Shown: in pieces, positions 56,071-64,000 of the stretch | How positions within the stretch are numbered: the first letter of the stretch is position 1 | Layout: each line of letters begins with the position of its first letter | From: a virus | IMG/VR virus record: IMGVR_UViG_3300036760_000681 | Coordinates: 1-64,000 of that record | Length of the DNA: 64,000 nt | Direction: 5' to 3' (one strand) | Position numbers and translations under genes: made by a program | Notes under the pieces: generated by a model | Database searches by the model: none | Told to the model about the DNA's origin: nothing | The model's input: only the letters and a program-made list of their open reading frames with translations

Positions 56071-56750
56071 CAGTGGTTCCCGAAACGCGCGGCCTTGGCG
56101 AACTGCCGCGGCTGCTTGGTCTGTCGCGCGATGCCGCGCACCCGCTCGCGCCACCGCATTAACGCTACCTCAATCTTTCGCTCCATTGCGTTGTCTCCAG
56201 GCAACCAATTTTCCGCCATTGCCAGGTTGGCTGCCTCGGCCACGATCAGGTAGCGGGCGTCGAGCGGGAAGTCGATCGTGGTACTCGCGTTCCACACGGG
56301 ATGCCGATAGTGGTAGTCCAGGTACAGCGTCGTCGGCGGGGTCGCCTGGCGGCCGAGCCACAGTTGCTCGCCGCGAACGTAGATGGCGTTGCCGCGCATC
56401 GTGCCGTCATCGTCGTCGATCAGCGTGCCCCATCGGTCGCCGTTGGCCTCGACGAGCGGCGAGACGCGGTTGTTGCCGAAGGCGCGGAGGAAGTCAGTCG
56501 GTAGGGCCACGTAGCGCCCCCCGTCCGCCGCGTCTGTGCCGCTGAACGTGAGGGCGGCGCTGCGCTGCCGCCACCCTCCGTAGCCCATCTTGAGCATCCA
56601 CCGTTGCGCGTCCCGACAGCCCATCGTCAGGAACGTGTAGACCACGTCATCCACCGCCTCGCCGTGTGCGACGAGGGCCGGGTCATCGGATTCCGTCCCG
56701 GTGAGCCGGTAGAAGGCGTCTACCGCCTGGTCAACGGTGGTGATGTCCAC
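56067..56750 (-). CDS. Head-tail connector/adaptor protein, 227 aa
   Basis: A helical protein (TVDQAVDAFYRLTG, WRQRSAALTF, LPTDFLRAFGNNRV, ARYLIVAEAANLAMAENWLP) of the type that follows capsid genes in podovirus-like phages and docks under the portal. Helical C-terminus with WRERVRGIA. Assignment from order and pattern. Confidence 0.6.
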   Translation of the reverse strand: MDITTVDQAVDAFYRLTGTESDDPALVAHGEAVDDVVYTFLTMGCRDAQRWMLKMGYGGWRQRSAALTFSGTDAADGGRYVALPTDFLRAFGNNRVSPLVEANGDRWGTLIDDDDGTMRGNAIYVRGEQLWLGRQATPPTTLYLDYHYRHPVWNASTTIDFPLDARYLIVAEAANLAMAENWLPGDNAMERKIEVALMRWRERVRGIARQTKQPRQFAKAARFGNHW

Positions 56751-56756
56751 GTCGCC

Positions 56757-57404
56757 CTAGATCTCCGGGGTCGCTTCGGCGTCGGCCTTCGCGTCGGCCT
56801 TCGCCTCGTTCATGGCCTTCTGGGCCTCGCCGGCGGTCACCTTGTTCCCCTTGAACACCGAGCCGTCGGAGAGCCGGAAGTTCTGTCCGGCGATGTGCAC
56901 CGGGTACTGCACGGCCTCCACGGGCTCCGGGGCTGACACGGGAACGACCGGCACGGCCGCCGTGAACGTGGCGGTGGGCGCCGGCGCGAGCCGGGCGATC
57001 ACGTCGTCCACGGAGAGACCGCGGTCCACCAGGGCCTCGGCCAGCGCCCCGCCGCCCATCGCGGTGACCTTCTGCGCGCGCTCGGCGGCCTTGAGTTCAG
57101 CCTCGGTCGGGAACCGGAACGGCATCTTCTCGACGTTGCCGTTCATCTGATCGACGAGGGTGAACATCTCCTCGTGCTGGAAGACGACCGGCTTGCGCAG
57201 CGGCACAAGCGGCTCGGCGTTCAGCGGATTCTTCCGCCACATCTGCTCGCCGGTCTCGGGGTCGATCTTCGGCTCCGACCGGCTGCGTGTCGTGGTCATC
57301 GTGTAGATCTGGCGCCCGTCCGGCGTGATGCCGGCTGCCTTCGCGCCCAGCGGGGGAATCAGGTCCGCTCGGATCGGCTTGGTAGGCTGCAACGTCCCTC
57401 TCAT
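56757..57404 (-). CDS. Structural-operon protein, 215 aa
   Basis: Basic beta-like start, Pro/Val-rich linker (TATFTAAVPVVPVSAPEPVE) and an Ala/Lys/Glu helical tail. Located between the capsid-associated beta-helix gene and the connector. Function unknown. Confidence 0.5.
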   Translation of the reverse strand: MRGTLQPTKPIRADLIPPLGAKAAGITPDGRQIYTMTTTRSRSEPKIDPETGEQMWRKNPLNAEPLVPLRKPVVFQHEEMFTLVDQMNGNVEKMPFRFPTEAELKAAERAQKVTAMGGGALAEALVDRGLSVDDVIARLAPAPTATFTAAVPVVPVSAPEPVEAVQYPVHIAGQNFRLSDGSVFKGNKVTAGEAQKAMNEAKADAKADAEATPEI

Positions 57405-57979
57405 GACTGCTCCTTGGTAGCGGCCTCGGGGCCGGCGCCGGACGGCGCGGACTGACGAAACCGTGTGCGAATGTCTTTCAGCACCCCGACGAAGGGGATA
57501 CCGAGAACCGACCGGCGCTTATCCAGTGCCATGTCGCGGGCGCCTGCGCGAGCTTCAGTGCGCGTCTTCTCGCGCACGGCGGCGTTGGCGTCCTGTGTCT
57601 TCTGGAACTGCTCGGACAGGGACGCGAACTGGCCGCGGCCCCACATGTTGCCCTTTTCCAGGAACTGCTTCACGCCGCCCGACCCCAGGGCCTCGAGGTC
57701 GTAGGGAGCGTAGCCGCCCTTGCCGTCCGGCTCATGAAGCCAGACCTGTTCGACCGGCGGCTCGTCCACCTTGCCCTGCTTGAACAGGCCGAGCCGGGGG
57801 TCGTCGTCCCGCAAACTGAGGCGCACCGTCCACGTCCCGGCGGCGATGCGCCCGTTCAGAAAGCGCGTCGGGATGAACCGCACGGTCGCGTGACGGCCAT
57901 GAGCGCGGGCGTACAGCTCGACTTCGTCCGCGATCTCGACCGGCGCGACCGGCAGTCCATCCCGACGAAAGGCGATCAT
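57401..57979 (-). CDS. Structural-operon protein, 192 aa
   Basis: ATG 57979 shares a TGATG junction with the previous gene. Beta-rich domain (DEVELYARAHGRHATVRFIP, AGTWTVRLSLRDDDPRLGL) then helices. Possibly a head completion protein; not recognised. Confidence 0.5.
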   Translation of the reverse strand: MIAFRRDGLPVAPVEIADEVELYARAHGRHATVRFIPTRFLNGRIAAGTWTVRLSLRDDDPRLGLFKQGKVDEPPVEQVWLHEPDGKGGYAPYDLEALGSGGVKQFLEKGNMWGRGQFASLSEQFQKTQDANAAVREKTRTEARAGARDMALDKRRSVLGIPFVGVLKDIRTRFRQSAPSGAGPEAATKEQS

Positions 57980-58965
57980 CAGGCGCCCGGTACCTGGATG
58001 GACTGGCCATCCGGCGAGTAGGTCGCCTTGACGACGGTGCTGTTGTTGTACCAGACGTCGCCCGTGCCCGGACGGTAGTCCGTGGTATCGTATAGCCCCA
58101 TCATGACGTTCTCGGTCACGACGTTGCCGACGCCGGTGTTCAGGTCCACGTAGAGCCCGGTGCCCTTCACGGTGCCGAACGTGTTGCCCTTGAGGAGCGA
58201 GCCGTTGAGCGCCATGACGATGTGACGCTCGTTGCCTTCGGTCGAGCAGTCGGGCTGGAAGAAGTTGTTGAGAATCCGCCACCGGCGCGTGGCCGCGACC
58301 CCGGTGTTCGCCACGGTGATGAGGCCGGCCGCGCTCGTGGTGGCGTCGAGCGTCTCGAAGACGCAGTCCTTGACCGTGACGTTGAACGTTCCGTCACTGT
58401 CCTCGATGCCCCGCAGTCCGTTGCGGAAGTCGCAGTTGGCGATGATGGCGTGCCCGGCGTCGTACTCGGAGGTGCCCGAAGACGAGTTGCGGACGAGCCG
58501 GATCGCGGCGGCATCCACCGGCGCGTCGAACAGGATGTTGTGGAACTGCCAGCCGCGGCCCCGTACGCTGATGAGCGGCGTGACGGCGGTCGGTGAGGCA
58601 GGCGGGCGGATGCAGGCCGAGCCGGGATGGTACGCCGAGGTCGGCTGGTCGGGGTGGTGCTGGCCGCCGACGCCGATGATCTGGACGTCGAACTTGAGGT
58701 TCGAGCAGATCAGCCCCTCTTCCCGAATGTTCCCGGTGATGAAGATGCGGTCGAGCGTGTTGCAGACCGCGAGGGCCTCGGCGAGCGTGCGGAACGGCCG
58801 ATCATCCGACTTGCCCACGCCCCACTTCTTCTTGGGCACGAACACGTCGGCGTTCGGGTCGACGAACCAGTCCTGGCCCACCGTCGGGATCAGCGCGCCG
58901 CCATAGACGGGGACGCCGAAGGCGATCAGGGGCTCGGTGCGGATACGTGTGCGGTCGCGTGCCAT
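57979..58965 (-). CDS. Beta-helix head/tail protein next to the capsid gene, 328 aa
   Basis: About 60-320 has repeating short strands (FRTLAEALAVCNTLDRIFIT, HAIIANCDFRNGLRGIEDSD, TVKDCVFETLDATTS, WRILNNFF) of a right-handed parallel beta-helix. Immediate position after the major capsid gene suggests a head-decorating or neck fibre. Start ATG 58965 has GAGGAGG. Confidence 0.65.
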   Translation of the reverse strand: MARDRTRIRTEPLIAFGVPVYGGALIPTVGQDWFVDPNADVFVPKKKWGVGKSDDRPFRTLAEALAVCNTLDRIFITGNIREEGLICSNLKFDVQIIGVGGQHHPDQPTSAYHPGSACIRPPASPTAVTPLISVRGRGWQFHNILFDAPVDAAAIRLVRNSSSGTSEYDAGHAIIANCDFRNGLRGIEDSDGTFNVTVKDCVFETLDATTSAAGLITVANTGVAATRRWRILNNFFQPDCSTEGNERHIVMALNGSLLKGNTFGTVKGTGLYVDLNTGVGNVVTENVMMGLYDTTDYRPGTGDVWYNNSTVVKATYSPDGQSIQVPGA

Positions 58966-59060
58966 GTGGCAATCCTCCTCGTGAGGCTCGGGGCTGCTCT
59001 GTGCCCGTCAACGCCTCGGTGCTTTCGCGGGACGATTCCCGCCCTTCAGGTGGTCCGGAT

Positions 59061-59080
59061 GGCGGGGCCGAAGCCCCGCC
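59061..59080 (-). terminator. Stable UUCG hairpin after the capsid gene
   Basis: On the minus strand GGCGGGGC-TTCG-GCCCCGCC is a perfect 8-bp stem with the extra-stable C(UUCG)G loop, in the 162-nt gap after the capsid gene. No U-run follows, so it more likely attenuates or protects the capsid mRNA end than terminates alone. Confidence 0.6.
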
Positions 59081-59103
59081 CTCGGGTCGTACGCTACGCT
59101 GCT

Positions 59104-59126
59104 AAGTCGTTATATATCAACGACTT
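59104..59126. terminator. Inverted repeat directly behind the capsid stop
   Basis: AAGTCGTT-ATATATC-AACGACTT, 8-bp stem with a 7-nt A/T loop, one nucleotide after the capsid stop codon on the minus strand. Together with the GC-rich hairpin 40 nt on, it could reduce transcription of genes beyond the capsid. Confidence 0.55.
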
Positions 59127-59127
59127 A

Positions 59128-60447
59128 TCAGTAATTCGGAACCGGCGAGAAATCGGCCGTTGTGAGATCGGTCGTGATGCCCGTCAGCGCGCCGTTCACG
59201 CCGCGGTTCGTGCAGAACGTCTGCATGTACTCCGCGACGAACGCTTCCTTGCCGTCGAAGTCGGCGATGCGCGCCCACTGGTTGCCATCTTCGGCCCAGA
59301 AGTCGGCTTCGCCGCCCAGGTTGGCGCGGACGAGGTTGTCCTTGCAGATCGTCATCGCGACGTCGTGATAGAAGTTGCCGTCCGCGACGAGCGGCAGGCC
59401 GGAGACGGTGACGCCCGAGTACCCACCCAGGAGATCGCCGCCGGTGTACGCCTGCTGCTGGTAGCCCATCATGCCGCGCGCGACCTGCGCAATGGCCGAG
59501 GGGAAGGTGATGAGGACGTCCGTGGCCGGTGTCACCGGGAAGCCGCGCTTCTGGCCCAACTGAAGCCAGTGCTCGGTCAGTTCGAGGTGGTCGAAGGTCA
59601 CCGACGCCTTGCGGAACGGCTTGCTCCGCGGGTACGTCGCTTCGGCGATGTTGAACACCGTCGAGAGCGCAGCGGACGGATCGACGATCGTGCCGAGACC
59701 GTTCGGGCCGAGGTTGCGCTCGAGCTCGAAGTAGTCGCGGGTGATGACGCTGGTGGTGGCGAAGTACACCAGATCGTCGGCCACGGCGGCCGGCGTACCG
59801 GATTCCGTCTCCCACGACGCGACCATCGTGATTGCGCGCGTCGAGTAGTTGATCGAGGAGATCACGCCCGCGCCGCCGACGGCCGACGTCGAGACGTCAT
59901 ACCAGCCGATGATCGACCCTTCCGCTAGCATCGTGAGCGGGTCGGTGTCGGTGTTGCCGTAGGCGTCGTTGATCGTGAAGACCGTCGTGCTCGTCCGGGT
60001 CTCCACCTTGCCGATCAGGGCCGAGCTGGCGCCGATCGAGTGGCGGATCTCCATGTACTTCCACGAATCCCAGAGGATGTCGTAGAGCCGCGTGCCGAAG
60101 TCGGCAAACGCGCCGGGACCGGACGCCTGCTTCTCGATCAGGCTGTCGGCCGCGATGCGCCGGTAGCGCCGGATCGGGGTGATGCGCCCCTGCACCGGGT
60201 CGAGACCCTGGTGGTCGGGGATCATGCCGCTGGTGGCCATGCCACCGGTCGGGTGTCGGAAGTCGGCGGCGAAGACCATGTGCTGGCCTTCGAGCCGGTA
60301 TTCCTTCGGGCCGGCGTTGCGGAACAACTGCGAGGCCGGTGATTCGACCCGCACGTTCGGCAGCACCTTGCCTACGAAGATGTCGTGTGTCAGACCCGTG
60401 AGGTCGGTCATCGCCTCAAGGTTGGTCTGCTGAGAACCGAGTGCCAT
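59128..60447 (-). CDS. Major capsid protein (HK97-fold candidate), 439 aa
   Basis: Order portal-scaffold-capsid, length and sequence character identify it. An N-terminal segment MALGSQQTNLEAMTDLTGLT, DIFVGKVLPNVRVESPAS, a beta-rich E-loop-like part (RLEGQHMVFAADFRHPTGGM), a helical spine (ELTEHWLQLGQKRGF) and an A-domain-like end. No protease gene is visible. Start has GAGGAG 9 nt upstream. Confidence 0.8.
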   Translation of the reverse strand: MALGSQQTNLEAMTDLTGLTHDIFVGKVLPNVRVESPASQLFRNAGPKEYRLEGQHMVFAADFRHPTGGMATSGMIPDHQGLDPVQGRITPIRRYRRIAADSLIEKQASGPGAFADFGTRLYDILWDSWKYMEIRHSIGASSALIGKVETRTSTTVFTINDAYGNTDTDPLTMLAEGSIIGWYDVSTSAVGGAGVISSINYSTRAITMVASWETESGTPAAVADDLVYFATTSVITRDYFELERNLGPNGLGTIVDPSAALSTVFNIAEATYPRSKPFRKASVTFDHLELTEHWLQLGQKRGFPVTPATDVLITFPSAIAQVARGMMGYQQQAYTGGDLLGGYSGVTVSGLPLVADGNFYHDVAMTICKDNLVRANLGGEADFWAEDGNQWARIADFDGKEAFVAEYMQTFCTNRGVNGALTGITTDLTTADFSPVPNY

Positions 60448-60480
60448 TGTATGCTCCTCGCCGGCTCAAGGCCGGCGCTG

Positions 60481-61722
60481 CTAGCGTCCTGGGTAGCGCC
60501 GGGCGGATTCCTCCGCCACGCTGTCCCGTATCTGTCGGCGAACCTGCGTGGCAGGCGTTCCGGCGGGGACGGCGTCCCGGCCCTCCGCGCTGCCTGGTGA
60601 CGTGGGACGCTCGCGGCCGGCGGTGGGCAGGCTTCCCAGCGGATGCGGGGGCGCCCCTCCACGCTTGGCGGCAAGGTCTTTCATGTGCTGCTCGACGGCA
60701 TCCTTGCGGATGCGTTCGACTTCGGCGGCCTTGGTCGCGGCCTCGTTGGCGGCGGCCTGTTGGCGCTGCTGGTCCCGGGCCTCGAGGCCGGCGTAGGCGT
60801 CCCGAACGGACGGCTGCGCGACCAACATGGAGCCGAAGAACCGCTTGAACTCGGTGTGCAGATCGTCACGGTTCTTGGCGTTGGGGAAGTGGCCCAACTC
60901 CAGTTCGGAGTTGAACGACTCCACGGCCGCCTCGAACCACTGGTTGAACCCGGGCAGTGCGGTGACGTGCGCCGGCATCGTCTTCGCCTCGGCGTACGCC
61001 TCGCTCTTCCACGCCTGACCGGCCTGCTCGACCTCCTGTGCCTCGATGGTGCCCAGGCGCCCATCGTAGTCCTCGCGGGCCACTTGGTCCATCTCGGCCT
61101 TGACGCCCGCCCGGTAACGATCGGCGACGTCCTGGCCGTAGGTCTCGAGGAGTTCGGTGTACTTGGCCTCGGCCTCGGCGAACTTCGGGTCGGCGGCGAG
61201 CTTGTCGCGGGTGCTCTCGCGGGACTGGAGTTCGATCACCTGGCGCTGGAGGTCATGCGAGCGCTGGCGCTCGGTCTCGAGTTCCTGCCGGCGGGTGAAC
61301 GAGGTGCCATTCAGCACGGTGCGGAGAAACTGCTCCTCCTCGGCCGTGGCCGCCGTGAGCGCGTCGAGTCGCTGGCCGGGGCGCAGCGCGGGATGGTTCG
61401 GGTCGATCGCCACGCGAATCGGCGCGGGCGCCGTGACTTCGGGCGCCGCGGCGACGGGCTCCGTGGCGGGCGCCTCGCCCGGCGTCGGCTCCGTGACTGC
61501 CGGCGCGTCAGCCGCAGCCTGCGCCTCGCTCGCCTTCTCGATGGCCCCGATCACCTGGTCACGCGCATCGCGCCGGGACAGGGGGCCGGTCTTCGCCGGT
61601 TCAGTCGCCGCGGGCTGCTCGGGCGGGATGGCCGGAGCGACAGGCGCCACCGTGGTCGTCGCGGGCGGCGCCGGCGGCGTGGCGGTGGTATCGACTGGTA
61701 CGGCAACGGCTGGTGCGGTCAT
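60481..61722 (-). CDS. Scaffold / capsid assembly protein, 413 aa
   Basis: Pro/Ala/Thr-rich disordered N-terminal 100 residues, a long coiled coil (about 125-240: RRQELETERQRSHDLQRQVI), then a conserved domain (241-310: ALPGFNQWFEAAV, FKRFFG) and a Gln/Ala helical end. Position between portal and capsid is classic for scaffolds. The 241-310 domain recurs in the protein at 5750-6310. ATG follows GAGGAA. Confidence 0.75.
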   Translation of the reverse strand: MTAPAVAVPVDTTATPPAPPATTTVAPVAPAIPPEQPAATEPAKTGPLSRRDARDQVIGAIEKASEAQAAADAPAVTEPTPGEAPATEPVAAAPEVTAPAPIRVAIDPNHPALRPGQRLDALTAATAEEEQFLRTVLNGTSFTRRQELETERQRSHDLQRQVIELQSRESTRDKLAADPKFAEAEAKYTELLETYGQDVADRYRAGVKAEMDQVAREDYDGRLGTIEAQEVEQAGQAWKSEAYAEAKTMPAHVTALPGFNQWFEAAVESFNSELELGHFPNAKNRDDLHTEFKRFFGSMLVAQPSVRDAYAGLEARDQQRQQAAANEAATKAAEVERIRKDAVEQHMKDLAAKRGGAPPHPLGSLPTAGRERPTSPGSAEGRDAVPAGTPATQVRRQIRDSVAEESARRYPGR

Positions 61723-61791
61723 CGTGTTCCTCGTGCGTTCAGGCTGACCCAGCGCGGCATTCGCGGCGCTCGGCGCAGGCCCGGTGAATCG

Positions 61792-64000
61792 TCAGCGCGC
61801 GGTCGCGGCAATGGACGGCGCGCCGCCGTCTTCGTTCGGCTGTCCCTGTGGCTGCTGGCCCTGACCGCCCCGCATCAACTGGAGCGGCGCGCCCGGCTTC
61901 TGGGCGGGCCCGGGCAACCCGGGCGTCTGAGCCATCATGGCCTGCCACTGGAAGTACATCTCCTGGCGCATCCCAGCGGCGGTGCGGGCGATGATGTCGG
62001 CCGACTCGTCCTGGGTGACCTCCGACAGGGCGCCGAGGTGGGCTTCGAGGTCGTCGTCGCGCAGCCGGCGATACTTGGTGTCGATGTACTGGAACAACTG
62101 CTGCGCCGCCTGCTGGACGGCGGGGCTATTGGGGTCAGTCTCCTGCAAGCCCGACTGCTCCCGGAACTGCCGGGTGAGGTCGTGGAACGCTTGGGAAATC
62201 GTCCGGGCCCGACGGCGCTGCACGGCCTTGGGGTTCCCGGCGACATCAAAGACCATCGGGTTCGGGTAGAGCCGCCGCGCCTCTTCGGTGAGCAGGAACG
62301 GCTGGCCGTCCGCGCCGCGGGTCTGCATGAGTTCGAGCACTTCTTGAGCGCGCAACTCGGGACTCGGCCCGAAGGCGTTGACGAGCTTGTAGTTCGGCGG
62401 GCCGTCCGAGACCTTGGTGTTGTCGATGTAGCCGTCGGCCAAGTAGCCGTACTCGTCACTGGCGATCGGGACGAGCCACGCCACGTCGCCGTAGCGCTTG
62501 AACTGCTTCCAGCACCCCCGCATGAAGTCGCAGGCGGCGCGACGGAAGCGCATGTTCACCGGACCGTGGATGGTGTTGTCGGCCTGCTGGAGCGCCACGA
62601 TGGCCCGGTAGGCCATCCGGCTTCCGGGCGACTCGCCTCGGGACACGGCCTGGTAGCCGCCGCCGGTGTAGATCGAGCGCCGGAGGTCTTCGATTTCCTT
62701 GTCGAGCCCCTGGAGGATGTAGGCCGGCCATTCCATCGGCCGCGGCCTCACGTTCCCCATTGAGGGCTCGATCTCCATGACGTTGTAGCCGCCCACGTCC
62801 ATCATGTCCGAGTCCAAGGCACCGCAGGGAATGATGATCGGGGCCTCGATGCCGCGGTTCAGGTACTCCCAGCGCTTCGAGCGGGCGAGGTTCAAGTCCA
62901 CCTGGATCGGGTCAATGTCCTCGATCCACGGCTTGCCGTGCACGTCTTCGCCGCGGTAGCCGGAGTAGAAGTTCGTGAAGGAGAAGTCGCCCGCCGGGAG
63001 CGGCTGCTCGACGAGCAGGACGGCGTTGCCCTCGCCAGTCTGGCCGGTGCGCAGGTCCACGGCGCCCGGCAGAGCGGCCAACCGCAGGAGGCCCTCGGGC
63101 CAGTCCGCATCGACGCCCGGCAGCACTTCCTGGCAGAGCAGGACGATCAACTCCTCTTCGCCCTCTTCGTGGCGGCGGCGGTCGATCACGCCCGAGCCGT
63201 GGATGCCGAGGCCGGCGCTGTTCCAACTCTGGGCGATGCGCTGGAAGTTGGCCGCCGAAGGGATCCGCGTGGACCCTTCGAGTTTCTCGGCGCCGGCGAC
63301 GTGGCCGAAGGCCGAGCGCACCAGTTCGGCGGGCAAGACGCGGGTGTAGGAGGCCCGGTGGATCGAGCCGCGCTTGGCGGCGGCGTCGAACACGGTATCG
63401 AAGGGGTTCCCGACCCAGCAGTCGAGCATCCCGGGGGTCGGATTGAGCGCCCGGCCGATCTGACCCTCGTCGCTGTCGGCGGCGCCGTACTCGACCGACT
63501 CGTACTGGTCGTGCCGGTCGTCGCGCCAGTAGCGGTGCATCGGGCAAAAGCCCGTCGCCATCGACATATACAGGGCGTCGGCAAAGAGGCCGTTCAGGTC
63601 TTGCTGGTCGGCGATGTGGTTGGCCAGGATGGTGTCGATCACCGCCCGCTCGCGGGAGCGGCGGTCCGACAGGGCTTCGGAGAAGTACCGCAGCGCCATC
63701 GTCGTGTGGTGGGCTACTGCGTTGTCTACGACGAGCCGGAGCAGGTTCTCTGTTTTCCGGAACTCCGAGAGTATCCGGGGAATCTCGACCCGCTGGCCCC
63801 GGAAGATGTCGGCCCACTGGAAGTCGCCGGTGCCGTCGATGTGAATGAGGAGCTTTTCGGAGAGCAGGTCGCGTTGCTGCCGAGCTCTCAGGCCGGCGAC
63901 ATGCATCCGCACCATGCGCTGCGCCGCGTCGGTGCGGGAGCGGCGCTGCTGGGCGAGGGCGTCAACTTGATTGGTGGCGGGAAGGGGCGAAACGACGGGC
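61792..64000 (-). CDS. Portal protein (start beyond the window)
   Basis: The frame is open to the right edge, adding at least 28 residues before the ATG at 63915, so the N-terminus is missing; at least 735 aa, comparable to P22-type portals (about 725). Helical N-terminal part, ALYMSMATGFCPMHRYWRDD, a beta clip region, long helix near 400-470 (LQGLDKEIEDLRRSIYTGGG), and a Gln/Pro/Gly-rich C-terminus. Forms the dodecameric gate for DNA. Confidence 0.85.
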   Translation of the reverse strand, partial: PVVSPLPATNQVDALAQQRRSRTDAAQRMVRMHVAGLRARQQRDLLSEKLLIHIDGTGDFQWADIFRGQRVEIPRILSEFRKTENLLRLVVDNAVAHHTTMALRYFSEALSDRRSRERAVIDTILANHIADQQDLNGLFADALYMSMATGFCPMHRYWRDDRHDQYESVEYGAADSDEGQIGRALNPTPGMLDCWVGNPFDTVFDAAAKRGSIHRASYTRVLPAELVRSAFGHVAGAEKLEGSTRIPSAANFQRIAQSWNSAGLGIHGSGVIDRRRHEEGEEELIVLLCQEVLPGVDADWPEGLLRLAALPGAVDLRTGQTGEGNAVLLVEQPLPAGDFSFTNFYSGYRGEDVHGKPWIEDIDPIQVDLNLARSKRWEYLNRGIEAPIIIPCGALDSDMMDVGGYNVMEIEPSMGNVRPRPMEWPAYILQGLDKEIEDLRRSIYTGGGYQAVSRGESPGSRMAYRAIVALQQADNTIHGPVNMRFRRAACDFMRGCWKQFKRYGDVAWLVPIASDEYGYLADGYIDNTKVSDGPPNYKLVNAFGPSPELRAQEVLELMQTRGADGQPFLLTEEARRLYPNPMVFDVAGNPKAVQRRRARTISQAFHDLTRQFREQSGLQETDPNSPAVQQAAQQLFQYIDTKYRRLRDDDLEAHLGALSEVTQDESADIIARTAAGMRQEMYFQWQAMMAQTPGLPGPAQKPGAPLQLMRGGQGQQPQGQPNEDGGAPSIAATAR

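Noticed and set aside
60643-62763. 706-codon open frame on the plus strand
   Set aside because: It lies antisense to the scaffold and portal genes, is Gly/Leu/Arg-rich nonsense and reflects high G+C with few stop codons.
1-64000. CRISPR array, insertion sequence, integrase or reverse transcriptase
   Set aside because: No regular repeat-spacer pattern, terminal inverted repeats with transposase, or catalytic motifs of these enzymes were seen.

Overview
The window is 64 kb of a GC-rich (by eye about two thirds G+C) double-stranded DNA tailed-phage genome. No bacterial housekeeping gene is present. It carries both terminase subunits, portal, scaffold, major capsid protein, a large tail-fibre/spike set, a GH108 endolysin lysis cassette, a YqaJ + ERF recombination pair, a DnaB-like helicase and two DNA methyltransferases. 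I see no tape measure, sheath or baseplate genes. A roughly 700-residue portal, a scaffold and a 2222-residue glycine-zipper internal protein favour a podovirus-like particle (inference). The host cannot be named; TTGACA/TATAAT-type promoters and a G+C-rich code suggest a high-GC bacterium. Both edges cut genes: a small membrane protein on the left, and the portal on the right, whose start lies beyond 64000.

Layout. 1-6.7 kb (minus strand): tRNA-Met, small genes, the large terminase split by an intein in its P-loop, and a chain of tiny overlapping genes including a VRR-NUC nuclease. 6.96-7.85 kb (plus): zinc protein and DUF559 nuclease. 7.86-8.95 kb: about 1.1 kb largely non-coding. 8.95-10.4 kb (minus): small terminase, lipoprotein and microproteins. 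10.75-14.6 kb (plus): an early-type operon of about 15 tiny overlapping genes, many with zinc motifs. 14.7-31.0 kb (minus): HNH, helicase, C5 and SPPY methyltransferases, DUF1376 replication protein, many small genes, YqaJ, ERF, an exonuclease, more HNH genes and a ribbon-helix-helix repressor-like gene at the end. 31.3-34.6 kb (minus): coiled-coil protein, tRNA-like element, lysis cassette. 34.7-64 kb (minus): giant internal protein, internal/coiled-coil proteins, collagen-like, lectin-like and beta-helix fibre genes, connector, capsid, scaffold and portal. A plus-strand RHH + HNH cassette (50.4-51.2 kb) interrupts this late operon.

How it works together. Genes are mostly joined by ATGA/GTGA stop-start overlaps, so translation is probably coupled over long polycistronic messages. 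The left and middle parts supply replication, recombination and DNA modification; the right part supplies virion assembly (transcribed portal to scaffold to capsid to connector to fibres to internal proteins) and then lysis.

Most unusual: (1) an RHH-HNH cassette whose promoter carries a perfect palindrome between -35 and -10 and would make a leaderless mRNA; (2) three copies of an intergenic cassette encoding an 8-codon relay ORF; (3) a domain shared by the scaffold and a small early-side gene; (4) at least ten single-base frameshifts confined to accessory genes while all large genes are intact.
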